Of a DNA stretch of 64,000 nt, positions 1-7,660 are shown in pieces. Source of the DNA: Flaviflexus sp. (lineage in GTDB: Bacteria; Actinomycetota; Actinomycetes; Actinomycetales; Actinomycetaceae); contig JAUNVM010000005.1 of the NCBI GenBank assembly GCA_030537635.1, positions 25,202 through 89,201 of the forward strand. The letters are read 5' to 3'. The position numbers were made by a program, and so were the translations under genes. Position 1 is the first letter of the stretch, and each line of letters opens with the position of its first letter. The notes under the pieces are model-generated. The model was not told the origin of the DNA. It searched no databases and saw only the letters and a list, made by a program, of their open reading frames with translations.

Positions 1-558
1 ATCAAGACCAAGCCGGAAACCTCCATCGTTTCCTCGGTCTTCCTCATGCTCATGCCCGGCCAGGTGCTCGTCTACGGCGACTGCGCGGTCAATCCGAATC
101 CGACTCCCGCCCAGCTCGCTGATATCGCCATCTCCTCGGCCGAAACCGCCGCCCAGTTCGGTGTCGAGCCCCGGGTTGGCATGCTGTCCTATTCGACCGG
201 CTCCTCCGGCACCGGTGCCGACGTCGAGGCCGTCATCGAGGCTACCCGCCTAGCCAAGGAGAAGCGCCCCGACCTGGCCATCGAAGGGCCGCTCCAGTAC
301 GACGCCGCCGTTGATCCCGTGGTGGCGAAGAAGAAGCTGCCTGATTCGCCCATCGCCGGGCGGGTTAACGTCTTCATCTTCCCCTCGCTCAACGCCGGCA
401 ACATCGGCTACAAGGCGGTTCAGCGCTCCTCCGGCGCGGTCGCGGTCGGGCCGGTCCTCCAGGGCCTCAATCGCCCCGTCAACGACCTGTCGCGCGGCGC
501 CCTCGTCGATGACATCATCAATACCGTGGCCATCACGGCCGTCCAGGCCCAGGGCTAA
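1..558 (+). CDS. pta: Phosphate acetyltransferase, C-terminal part (partial)
   Basis: The reading frame is open from the first base, so this is the 3' end of a gene that starts outside the window; about 185 residues are visible. Phosphate acetyltransferase interconverts acetyl-CoA plus phosphate with acetyl phosphate plus CoA. The visible part matches the PTA_PTB domain, including the late conserved stretch [16 protein letters not shown] and the preceding GPLQYDAA. It lies 45 bases upstream of ackA on the same strand, the usual pta-ackA pair for acetate and ATP production by substrate-level phosphorylation. The family assignment is secure; whether the missing N-terminus carries the long DRTGG-type extension cannot be seen. 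Confidence 0.93.
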   Translation: MKTKPETSIVSSVFLMLMPGQVLVYGDCAVNPNPTPAQLADIAISSAETAAQFGVEPRVGMLSYSTGSSGTGADVEAVIEATRLAKEKRPDLAIEGPLQYDAAVDPVVAKKKLPDSPIAGRVNVFIFPSLNAGNIGYKAVQRSSGAVAVGPVLQGLNRPVNDLSRGALVDDIINTVAITAVQAQG

Positions 559-603
559 GACCTTCCCCCACCCGCGCATCCGCGCCCACAGAAAGGACAT
601 GAC

Positions 604-1779
604 GTGACCGTTCTCGTCATCAACTCCGGCTCCTCCTCCATCAAGTACCAGCTGGTGGAGCCAGTATCCGGGGAAGCCATCGCGGTTGGCCTCGTCGAGC
701 GCATCGGTGAGGGCACCGGCTACATCACCCATACCTACGACGGCAACACGACCGAGATCACCGCCCCGATTATCGATCACGGGGACGGCCTGTCCAGGGT
801 GCTTGACCTGTTCAATGAGAAGGGCCCCAGGCTGGCCGACGCCGATATCGAGGTGGTTGGTCATCGTGTCGTCCAGGGCGGCAAGCACTTCGCCGGCCCC
901 GCGATTATCACCCCCGAGGTTCGCCAGATCATTGAGGACCTGTGCCCGCTCGGCCCGCTGCACAATCCCGCCCACCTCAAGGGCATTGACGTGGCGATGA
1001 AGCTCTTCGACGTCCCGCACGTAGCCGTCTTCGACACCGCGTTTTTCCAGCAGCTGCCCGACGAGGCCGCCGTCTACGCGATCGATAAGAAGGTCGCTCA
1101 GCGTCATGCGATTCGCCGCTACGGCGCCCACGGTACCTCCCACCACTTCGTGTCGACCCAGGTCAGCGAGATTCTCGGCAAGAACAATCTCAAGCAGATT
1201 GTGCTTCACCTAGGCAATGGCGCCTCCGCCTCCGCTGTCGTGGCCGGCCGGGCGGTAGAAACCTCGATGGGTCTCACCCCGCTCGAGGGCCTCGTCATGG
1301 GCTCTCGCTCTGGCGACATCGATCCGGCCATCATCTTCCACCTGGCCCGCCAGGGGAATATGAGCATCGATGAGCTGGACACGCTGCTTAACAAGCAGTC
1401 TGGCCTGCGCGGCCTCGCCGGGGAGAATGACATGCGCGCGGTGCGGGAGATGGCAGTACATGGAGACGATGGGGCCCAGCTCGCTCTCCACGTCTACAAG
1501 CACCGACTCATCTCCTACATCGGCTCTTACTGGACCCTCATGGGCGGCCTCGACGCCCTCACCTTCACCGCGGGCGTGGGCGAAAATGATGCCCAGCTGC
1601 GCAGCGAGGTCATCAAGCGCCTCTCCCCCTTCGGCGTGAAGATCGACGAAGACAAGAACGCGGTGCGGTCCAAGGAGCCCCGCATCATCTCCACCGAGGA
1701 TTCCTCGGTCACCGTTCTCATCGTCCCCACCAACGAGGAGCTCGCCATCGCCCGACAGGCAATGTCGCTCATTTCCTAG
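604..1779 (+). CDS. ackA: Acetate kinase
   Basis: Acetate kinase converts acetyl phosphate and ADP to acetate and ATP in the cytoplasm, completing the Pta-AckA route. The 391-residue product has the expected length. Visible motifs are NSGSSSIKYQL at the N-terminus (phosphate 1 region with Asn7), HRVVQGG, GAHGTSHHFV (phosphate binding), HLGNGAS and the late FTAGVGEND loop. The chosen start is GTG at 604, just after an AGAAAGGA ribosome binding site; it places the family's N-terminal beta strand at residue 2. The gene follows pta by 45 bases and precedes the acyl-CoA-dehydrogenase-like gene by 12 bases, so all three are probably cotranscribed. Confidence 0.97.
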   Translation: MTVLVINSGSSSIKYQLVEPVSGEAIAVGLVERIGEGTGYITHTYDGNTTEITAPIIDHGDGLSRVLDLFNEKGPRLADADIEVVGHRVVQGGKHFAGPAIITPEVRQIIEDLCPLGPLHNPAHLKGIDVAMKLFDVPHVAVFDTAFFQQLPDEAAVYAIDKKVAQRHAIRRYGAHGTSHHFVSTQVSEILGKNNLKQIVLHLGNGASASAVVAGRAVETSMGLTPLEGLVMGSRSGDIDPAIIFHLARQGNMSIDELDTLLNKQSGLRGLAGENDMRAVREMAVHGDDGAQLALHVYKHRLISYIGSYWTLMGGLDALTFTAGVGENDAQLRSEVIKRLSPFGVKIDEDKNAVRSKEPRIISTEDSSVTVLIVPTNEELAIARQAMSLIS

Positions 1780-1791
1780 AAAGGACCACTC

Positions 1792-2931
1792 ATGGCCTTC
1801 ATCCCCGACGACATTCTCGACCAGATTCACTCCCGCGCCGCCGACATCGACGAGACCAATACGTTCCCGCATGATGATCTGGCAGACCTGCGAGACTGTG
1901 GATATCTTGCGGCCTTCGTGCCAAAAGAATTCGGCGGGGCAGGCCTGAACACCGAAGAGATCTGCGCGGCCCAGACCAAGCTTGCCGAGGCGGCGCCGGC
2001 CACCGCGCTCGCCATCAACATGCACCACATCATCGTCGGCCTCGGCCGGCATCTCGTGGCCCGGGGGGTGAGCTCCGGCGAGCAGATCCTCACCGGCGCT
2101 GTGGCCGGCGAAATCTACGCCTTCGGCATCTCCGAACCCTCCAATGATCTCGTTCTCTTCGGTTCGACCACCGAGGCGCGCGAGGACGGGGAGGGCGGCT
2201 ACACCTTCCACGGAACAAAGATCTTCACCTCGCTGGCCCCGGTGTGGACCAAGCTGCTCACCTTTGGCCGCGAAGACACCGAGGAGGGTTCCCGCTCCGT
2301 CTTCGCGCTCGTGGATCGAGCCGATGGTGGGTTCGACATCAAGGATGACTGGGACACCCTGGGCATGCGAGGCACCCAGTCGAATACCACCGTGCTCGAG
2401 GGGGCCCACGCTCCCGCGAGCGCCGTCCTCCAGAAGGTGGCCCCCGGGCCGTCGCTGGAGCCCGTCGTCTTCGGCATCTTCGCCTACTTCGAGATTCTGC
2501 TCGCCGCCACCTACCTCGGCATCGGCAACCGCGCCATCGCCGTCGCCGCCGAGTCGGTCAAGGCCCGCAGGAGCGTGAAGAACGACGACGTTTACGCCAA
2601 CGATCCCGATATTCGCTGGCGCCTGGCCGATGCCGCCATCGCCATGAACTCCGCCTCCGCCGAGGTCACCCTCCTCGCCCGCGACATCGAGGCTGGGGCC
2701 GAGCGCGGCATGATGTGGCTGCCCCAGCTCTCCAGCGCCAAGAACGCCGCGGCCGAGGCTTCCCGGCACGCCGTCGAGCAAGCGATTCGCGCCTGTGGTG
2801 GCTCCTCCTACTACCGCAGCCACGAGCTCAGCCGCCTCTACCGTGACTGCCTGGCGGGACTCTTCCAGCCCTCCGACCAGGAATCGCTGCATGCGGCCTG
2901 GGCGAATGTTGTCCTCGGGCCCATCGGCTAA
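1792..2931 (+). CDS. Acyl-CoA dehydrogenase-fold flavoprotein, substrate unknown
   Basis: The 379-residue protein has the acyl-CoA dehydrogenase architecture: N-terminal helical domain (about 1-115), central beta domain with the FAD-contact stretch FGISEPSNDL, and a C-terminal helical domain ending in ACGGSSYYRSHELSRLYRD. In classical enzymes the latter leads into IYEGT, whose Glu is the catalytic base of the short- and medium-chain group; here the aligned segment reads LFQPSDQE, so that Glu is replaced. The protein may therefore be a divergent dehydrogenase or a DszC/flavin-monooxygenase-like relative. An AAAGGA Shine-Dalgarno sequence precedes ATG 1792. It is 12 bases after ackA, suggesting an operon, but no electron-transfer flavoprotein gene is adjacent. 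The fold is secure; the reaction is not. Confidence 0.8.
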   Translation: MAFIPDDILDQIHSRAADIDETNTFPHDDLADLRDCGYLAAFVPKEFGGAGLNTEEICAAQTKLAEAAPATALAINMHHIIVGLGRHLVARGVSSGEQILTGAVAGEIYAFGISEPSNDLVLFGSTTEAREDGEGGYTFHGTKIFTSLAPVWTKLLTFGREDTEEGSRSVFALVDRADGGFDIKDDWDTLGMRGTQSNTTVLEGAHAPASAVLQKVAPGPSLEPVVFGIFAYFEILLAATYLGIGNRAIAVAAESVKARRSVKNDDVYANDPDIRWRLADAAIAMNSASAEVTLLARDIEAGAERGMMWLPQLSSAKNAAAEASRHAVEQAIRACGGSSYYRSHELSRLYRDCLAGLFQPSDQESLHAAWANVVLGPIG

Positions 2932-2945
2932 CACCAATTCCGACT

Positions 2946-2987
2946 GCATGCGGCAGGGGCGCCCCGCGGGGCGCCCCTGCCGCATGC
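2946..2987. terminator. Perfect 42-base GC-rich palindrome after the ackA operon
   Basis: Twenty-base arms, separated by GC, pair perfectly around GGGGCGCCCC cores. It begins 15 bases after the stop of the acyl-CoA-dehydrogenase-like gene and precedes the GntR promoter. No T tract follows, so it is a U-less hairpin of the kind seen behind several genes in this window. Termination is the most likely role. Confidence 0.65.
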
Positions 2988-3068
2988 TCAGCACTCCGCT
3001 GCCCTACCCCTCCTCCACTCCTTCGCCCATCACCTCGCCCCACCTTCTTCCACCGCCAACCCGCCGCA

Positions 3069-3113
3069 TTGACAGCGATACAGGTTCTATGGTTCATTAG
3101 TCATGTAAGGAAG
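3069..3113 (+). promoter_or_regulatory. Probable promoter and RBS of the YtrA-type GntR/ABC operon
   Basis: A perfect TTGACA lies at 3069-3074, followed by an AT-richer stretch (GTTCATTAG at about 3092-3100) at roughly the right spacing for a -10 region, then the ribosome binding site AAGGAAG at 3107-3113. The 3' part is the obvious place for an autoregulatory operator of the GntR protein encoded next, but I could not define a clear palindrome. The -35 is convincing; the -10 is not. Confidence 0.45.
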
Positions 3114-3122
3114 TAGGTGACC

Positions 3123-3497
3123 ATGGAGTTCTCGGATACTACGCCGATCTATCAGCAGATCGCCGACGATATTCGCACCCGGATCATCTCCGGGGTACTG
3201 ACTGCTGGCGATCAGCTCATGTCGACTACCGAGTACGCCACGACCTACCGGATCAACCCGGCGACCGCCGCGAAGGCGTTCAGCCAACTCGTCGCCGAGG
3301 GGGTGGCCGAAAAGCGCCGCGGCATCGGCGTCTTCGTCACCGACTCGGCCCGGGAGATTCTCACCACCGCAGGGCGCGCCTCATTTGTCAGCGAGCACCT
3401 CGCCCCCGTCATCGCCGACGGTCTCGCCCTCGGCTTTTCCCCCGACGATCTGCGCGCCGAGGTCAATCGCCTCGTCGGCGAGACCGGCAAGGAGTAG
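3123..3497 (+). CDS. GntR-family transcriptional regulator, YtrA subfamily
   Basis: A 124-residue protein with a winged helix-turn-helix (about residues 5-72; PIYQQIADDIRTRI, then INPATAAKAFSQLVAEG and the wing KRRGIGVFV) and a short helical tail for dimerisation. It lacks a ligand-binding domain, as is typical of the YtrA subfamily, whose members usually repress an adjacent ABC transporter operon. ATG 3123 is preferred to the GTG six bases upstream because AAGGAAG sits at proper distance from the ATG. The ABC ATPase gene starts three bases after its stop, and two membrane genes follow. The signal sensed is unknown; in related systems it is often cell-envelope stress, which is inference here. 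Confidence 0.92.
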   Translation: MEFSDTTPIYQQIADDIRTRIISGVLTAGDQLMSTTEYATTYRINPATAAKAFSQLVAEGVAEKRRGIGVFVTDSAREILTTAGRASFVSEHLAPVIADGLALGFSPDDLRAEVNRLVGETGKE

Positions 3498-3499
3498 AC

Positions 3500-4210
3500 A
3501 TGGACGTTAACATTGCATACCTCACCTACCGGTACAGGTCCAGGACGGCACTGGCCGACATCAGCCTTGTGATCCGCTCCGGCACGATCACCGGGCTGCT
3601 CGGACGCAATGGCGCCGGCAAGTCAACCCTCGCTCAGCTCATTGCCGGTCAGCTGCCGAGCCCACACGTGTCGGTGGCTGGGGAGCAGCCGTGGGACAAT
3701 CCGCGCCTGGCTCACCAGCTCGCCCTTATCACCCCGCACACCCCGGTCTTTGACAAGCGGCCACTCGAGGCGACGGCCCGGCTGTGGGATGAGCTGCGGC
3801 CGAGCTTTGATCCGGCGCTGTTTGCCGATATCACGGGCCGGCTGGGACTCACCGTCAAGGATGAGCCACGCCAGCTCTCGCGGGGCATGCGGGCGGGGTT
3901 CCTCACCGCCCTCGGCATCGCCTCCCGGGCCGCAGTGACCATCTTTGACGAGGCCACGGACGGCATGGACGAGGTGACGAGGGACATCTTCTACCAGGAG
4001 CTACTCGCCGACTACGCCCGCCATCCGCGCACCATCATCATGGCAACCCACCTCATTTCTGAGACCCAGCCGATGATGGAGGATGTCATCATTCTCTCCC
4101 GGGGGCGCCTCGCCGAGACCGGCCCGGTCGATGACGTGCGCGAGCGGCACCGCACCGGCTCCCTGCCCTCGCTGCGCGAGGTGCTTGCCGCCGCGGACGG
4201 GGTGGCCTGA
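3500..4210 (+). CDS. ABC transporter ATP-binding protein, YtrB-like
   Basis: The 236-residue nucleotide-binding protein has Walker A GRNGAGKST (residues 35-43), a signature loop in the variant form LSRGM (126-130) typical of this exporter-type branch instead of LSGGQ, and Walker B ending in Asp150-Glu151 (VTIFDEATD), followed by the switch His in MATHL. It should power the two membrane proteins encoded next. The start codon lies three bases after the GntR stop, with the ribosome binding site inside the GntR end. The transported substrate is unknown. Confidence 0.93.
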   Translation: MDVNIAYLTYRYRSRTALADISLVIRSGTITGLLGRNGAGKSTLAQLIAGQLPSPHVSVAGEQPWDNPRLAHQLALITPHTPVFDKRPLEATARLWDELRPSFDPALFADITGRLGLTVKDEPRQLSRGMRAGFLTALGIASRAAVTIFDEATDGMDEVTRDIFYQELLADYARHPRTIIMATHLISETQPMMEDVIILSRGRLAETGPVDDVRERHRTGSLPSLREVLAAADGVA

Positions 4211-4211
4211 G

Positions 4212-4886
4212 ATGTTCAGCCATCACGGATCCTTCCGCTTCCTCGCCCCCGCCACGGTCGTCCTCTTGGCCGGCGTCTACCTGCTGAGCCACGACCAGGT
4301 TAATGCCCCCGTCGAGGCGCGGCCCTGGTTCGGTATTGTGCCCGGGCCAAGCGCTGCGGCGCATGGCGCAAGCTTCCTGACCGGGGCTTGCTATCTCATG
4401 TTCGCCCTGGGCATCCTCGCCAGCGTGGGCACCGAGGTGCGCCTCGCAGCGGGACTGAGCCGCACGGCGGAATTCACCTCAGTGCTGCGCGGCGCGCTCG
4501 GCTTGACCGTCCTGGCCGGGGCCGGGGCTCTCGCCCAGTTCTTCCTTTCCTCCATCCACGGAGAAAGGGCGGTGATTGCGGGGTCGATTCACCCGCTCCT
4601 CGCGCTGCCCTGGGGCCTAGGCACGGTATTCGTCATGTTCTTCCTCGGCTACGCGATCGCGCTTACCGCCAGAGTTACGGGAGGCCTGAGCATCATCGCC
4701 TTCTGCCTCATTATCTTGCTCTTCGACTATCTGCTCTTCCTCCTGGGCATGCCCCTCATTTTCGGCACGGCAAGCCCCATGAACGCCCCCTCTCACCTGG
4801 GCGGGGTTCTCGCCTGGACCGGCCTTGGCGCCGCCCTCCTTCCCATCTCCCTCACCGGCATCCGCCGCCTCAACCTCAGGAGCTAG
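4212..4886 (+). CDS. Integral membrane protein, probable ABC permease subunit
   Basis: A 224-residue hydrophobic protein with about six predicted membrane segments; the first is at residues 9-25 (FRFLAPATVVLLAGVYLL) and the last near the C-terminus. ATG 4212 begins one base after the ATPase stop; a longer frame opens at 4083 but overlaps the ATPase for 128 bases and lacks a plausible ribosome binding site. I recognise no conserved domain by eye. Position after the ATPase and before a second membrane protein implies that it is half of a heteromeric exporter channel, but it might instead be an unrelated membrane protein of the operon. Confidence 0.75.
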   Translation: MFSHHGSFRFLAPATVVLLAGVYLLSHDQVNAPVEARPWFGIVPGPSAAAHGASFLTGACYLMFALGILASVGTEVRLAAGLSRTAEFTSVLRGALGLTVLAGAGALAQFFLSSIHGERAVIAGSIHPLLALPWGLGTVFVMFFLGYAIALTARVTGGLSIIAFCLIILLFDYLLFLLGMPLIFGTASPMNAPSHLGGVLAWTGLGAALLPISLTGIRRLNLRS

Positions 4887-4888
4887 CC

Positions 4889-5581
4889 ATGCCGACCGTT
4901 CGCCCCAAGATCTTCCTCGCCCACGTCATCATCGCCGCGTTCCTGTGCCTCATCTTCGCCGTGGCCATGAAGGCCGGGCACGTCATCCCCGCCGCCGAGT
5001 ACGAGCCCGATGCCATCGGCCTGCGCCCCGGAGCTGGGGCGGTGGGCTGGCGGCAGCTCGATCAGTTTTCCCGCCAGATTGTTTTCGTCACCTTGATCTG
5101 CGGGATGGTCTCCTTCCTCGGCACCCGCCAGCGCATTGCCGCCGGCATGGACAGGGGCGGGGAGCTTCGCGGCCTGCTCACCCTCGGCCTCATTTTCGCC
5201 GCCGTCAGCGCACTCACGTGGATCGTGGGCCTGGCGATCGTCAAGGCCACGGGAGTGCAGCTCGGCGCTCTCGCGGTCGACTCGGACTCCCCCGTTGCCG
5301 CCCTCATCATCCAGTTCCTCTCGGGCCTCGGCGCCTTCCTCGCCGGCCTGTGCATCACCTCCGCAATTTCCACCTACGGCGGGCGCGGGGTCCTCTACCT
5401 CATCCTTCTCGTTATCGCCACCCTCACCGTGTCCGTCATCATCGCCATCGCCGTCTCCCTTGCCTCCGGCAGCGAGGCGGATGGTGAGTGGGCCGCTAAC
5501 TGGGTTGCCCTCGTCGCCGGGCTCGGCTTCGAATACTCCTTCTTGCGCCGTCTCTTCAACAATCTCAACATTGCCACCTAA
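4889..5581 (+). CDS. Integral membrane protein, probable second ABC permease subunit
   Basis: A 230-residue protein with five or six hydrophobic segments, for example residues 8-27 (IFLAHVIIAAFLCLIFAVAM) and a strongly hydrophobic helix near 165-188. Start ATG 4889 follows the previous stop by two bases and has the ribosome binding site AGGAG. It is similar in size and general layout to the preceding protein (N-terminal helix, then a polar loop of about 30 residues containing GxxPG), suggesting a related pair, though identity looks low. It ends the GntR-ATPase-membrane-membrane operon. Substrate unknown. Confidence 0.72.
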   Translation: MPTVRPKIFLAHVIIAAFLCLIFAVAMKAGHVIPAAEYEPDAIGLRPGAGAVGWRQLDQFSRQIVFVTLICGMVSFLGTRQRIAAGMDRGGELRGLLTLGLIFAAVSALTWIVGLAIVKATGVQLGALAVDSDSPVAALIIQFLSGLGAFLAGLCITSAISTYGGRGVLYLILLVIATLTVSVIIAIAVSLASGSEADGEWAANWVALVAGLGFEYSFLRRLFNNLNIAT

Positions 5582-5675
5582 GCCCAGGCGGCGAAGAACG
5601 CGCCTTTTCTCCCGTGCGTGCACCGCGTAGTGTCGGCCCGAAGATGTCACACTGGGAGAAACCGAAAGGACAACC

Positions 5676-6098
5676 ATGATCGAACTTGTGACCGAGACAA
5701 GCGATGAACTCGTCGAGGCGATGAATCGCCTGCTCCCCCAGCTTTCCTCCTCCGCGAAGGAACTGGATGAGAAGCAGGTGCGCGCCCTCGTCGACCAGCC
5801 CAATCTCTACCTGTTCATCTACCGCCACGACGGCGTCATCCGCGGCATGCTCTCGCTAGCCACCTTCGCGATCCCCACCGGCCTGCGCGCCTGGATCGAA
5901 GATGTTGTTGTCGAGGTTGAGGCCCGCGGCCACGGGGCCGGTCAGGCCCTCGTCGAGGCCGCCTGCGCGCACGGCACAAAAATTGGCGCAAAGTCTATCG
6001 ACCTCACCTCTCGCCCCTCTCGCGAGGCAGCGAACCGGCTCTACCGCCGCTGCGGCTTTGAAAAGCGAGAAACGAACGTCTACCGCTACGCCGGCTAA
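5676..6098 (+). CDS. GNAT-family N-acetyltransferase
   Basis: A 140-residue single-domain GNAT enzyme. The acetyl-CoA pyrophosphate loop is ARGHGAGQALV (Arg/Gln-x-x-Gly-x-Gly/Ala form) after the beta-4 strand WIEDVVVEVE, and the C-terminal SREAANRLYRRCGFEKRETNVYRY matches the usual end of the fold. GAAAGGA lies just upstream of ATG 5676. It is separated from the ABC operon by 94 bases and is convergent with the kinase at 6258-7493. The acceptor substrate (amine, peptide or antibiotic) cannot be told from sequence. Confidence 0.9.
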   Translation: MIELVTETSDELVEAMNRLLPQLSSSAKELDEKQVRALVDQPNLYLFIYRHDGVIRGMLSLATFAIPTGLRAWIEDVVVEVEARGHGAGQALVEAACAHGTKIGAKSIDLTSRPSREAANRLYRRCGFEKRETNVYRYAG

Positions 6099-6109
6099 TC
6101 TTCCCCCCT

Positions 6110-6143
6110 CGCCGCCCCGCCAGGCCCACCCGGCGGGGCGGCG
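6110..6143. terminator. GC-rich bidirectional hairpin between convergent genes
   Basis: A 12-base-pair stem (CGCCGCCCCGCC with GGCGGGGCGGCG) and a 10-base loop lie just after the GNAT stop; on the plus strand CCGTTTC follows. It sits between the GNAT gene and the end of the convergent sugar-acid kinase gene and could serve both. Confidence 0.6.
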
Positions 6144-6257
6144 CCGTTTCGCCAGCGGCTTCCCAAAAGCTCCCGCCCGCGCGAAGCGTCGCGAAGACTC
6201 GCACAGGGTTCCTCGGGCGGCCAGGCCGCTAGAGGCACTGGCCCCGGGACGGTGCAC

Positions 6258-7493
6258 CTAGTGGGCGGGGCTGAGCAGATCGAGCACCCGGACGAGGAGT
6301 TCCCGGTCGCCAAAGCCGCCGGACTTCGTGGCCATGAGCAGCCCGGGATGTCCGCCATCGCGGGCAATTGTTAGCGGCACGCCCTCGGCGAGGCCCTGGG
6401 CCACCTGGGTGCGGGTGATACCGAGGATGGAGGTGAGCTCGCGGGCCCCGTCAATGCCGACGGCGAGCACCGAGCCAAAGGGGCGGGCCGCAAGCGCGGT
6501 CAGCGCCAGCTCGGCGAGCCACTTGGCGAAGTCGCGGGCCAGCGTGCCGCGCAGGCCGCCCTCGGCAAGATCGGAGGGATCGACCCGGATGATGAGCGGG
6601 CCGGTGGACTGGGCGGCGAGCTGTTCGAGCTCCCGGTCGGTGCGCTGGCGGCCCTCCTCGGAGAAGAGATCCCGAGCATCGGGAACGAATTGCGCGACTT
6701 CCCGGCCGGCGAGGTATTCATCGACCTGCGCTTGGCTCACCGCGTGGATCGAGGTGGTGACGATGAGCGGCGGATGCGCCGGCGGCAGATCCGGCTGAGT
6801 GGGCTCGCGGTCCGGAGCCGGCAGAGTACGGTGCAGGGCGCGGGCGAGCCCAAGGGAGCCGACCGGAATGACTCGCTCGCCGAGCGTGCGGCAGGCCGCC
6901 GCGATCTGTTCGAGCTCATTCTCCGTGGCGGCATTGCACACGACGATATTCGATCCGGCCATGTCAATCCGCTCGGCAAGATTGCCGCCAACATCAATTA
7001 CTCGACACCCCTCGAGGATCTCCTCGACCTGGGAGGTGGTGGCCGGAGTGAGGCTATCGCGCCCCGCCCAGGCCTCATCGGCCGGCACACCATCCGCGAG
7101 TAGCACCCCGTCCTCGAGGGTGAGGCCGTGTGCCGGGTCGGCCGGGCACACGACGGCAATGGCCTGGGGGTGGGCGGGCCGCCACGCGTGCAGGGCGCCG
7201 TGGATCTGGGAGAAGACCGAGCCGCGCAGCGCGGCGTCAACCTTAAGGTAAAAGGTGTCGATGCCGCCGGCACACGCCCGCTCGATGAGCGCGGTCGTGT
7301 GGGTTTGGGCGCGCGGGCCCTCCCGGCGAGTATCCGCGGGCACGATGAGAATCTCGGAGGATTCCACACGCGGATCGGAGAGAACGGTGGCATCGTGCAC
7401 GAGAGCCGCAGACCGTCCCGCGCCGGCGAGGGCCACCGCCGTCGCATTGGCCCCGGTCAAATCATCCGCGAGGACGAGGATCTGTCGCTGCAC
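6258..7493 (-). CDS. Four-carbon acid sugar kinase family protein (DtnK/OtnK/YgbK-like)
   Basis: A 411-residue cytoplasmic kinase of the DUF1537 family. Members phosphorylate four-carbon aldonates such as D-threonate, D-erythronate or related acids at the 4-position using ATP. The diagnostic N-terminal motif LADDLTGANATAVAL is present, and the C-terminal nucleotide-binding region has SVLAVGIDGARE and the glycine-rich GHPGLLMATKSGGFGD. The start is GTG 7493. Family members normally neighbour a PdxA-like dehydrogenase, an aldolase or a transporter, but here the gene stands alone between a GNAT gene and a peptide importer, so the substrate cannot be deduced from context. Confidence 0.85.
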   Translation of the reverse strand: MQRQILVLADDLTGANATAVALAGAGRSAALVHDATVLSDPRVESSEILIVPADTRREGPRAQTHTTALIERACAGGIDTFYLKVDAALRGSVFSQIHGALHAWRPAHPQAIAVVCPADPAHGLTLEDGVLLADGVPADEAWAGRDSLTPATTSQVEEILEGCRVIDVGGNLAERIDMAGSNIVVCNAATENELEQIAAACRTLGERVIPVGSLGLARALHRTLPAPDREPTQPDLPPAHPPLIVTTSIHAVSQAQVDEYLAGREVAQFVPDARDLFSEEGRQRTDRELEQLAAQSTGPLIIRVDPSDLAEGGLRGTLARDFAKWLAELALTALAARPFGSVLAVGIDGARELTSILGITRTQVAQGLAEGVPLTIARDGGHPGLLMATKSGGFGDRELLVRVLDLLSPAH

Positions 7494-7622
7494 TGCGCTT
7501 CCTTACTTTGGCTCTCCCACCCCTCCCCAGTCTAGGCCACGAACTCGCCTCTTCGATAGGGGAGGAGGGCGCCCCCTATCGGCAAAGATCATACCATTGT
7601 GGTCCGGGTGGGCATAGACGCA

Positions 7623-7650
7623 GGTGGGCCCGCCAGAAGGCGGGCCCACC
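7623..7650 (-). terminator. Terminator hairpin of the peptide-importer operon
   Basis: A 12-base-pair perfect stem (GGTGGGCCCGCC with GGCGGGCCCACC) and AGAA loop begin 11 bases beyond the stop codon of the fused ATPase gene. No U tract follows. Confidence 0.65.
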
Positions 7651-7660
7651 TCACAGCCCC

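Noticed and set aside
1210..2994. Long minus-strand open frame across ackA and the dehydrogenase-like gene
   Set aside because: Both plus-strand genes are clear by motif; the antisense product is low-complexity Gly/Glu/Val.
4083..4211. Upstream extension of the first membrane protein
   Set aside because: It overlaps the ABC ATPase by 128 bases and adds a hydrophilic Pro/Ser/Arg-rich segment; ATG 4212 is in the expected place.
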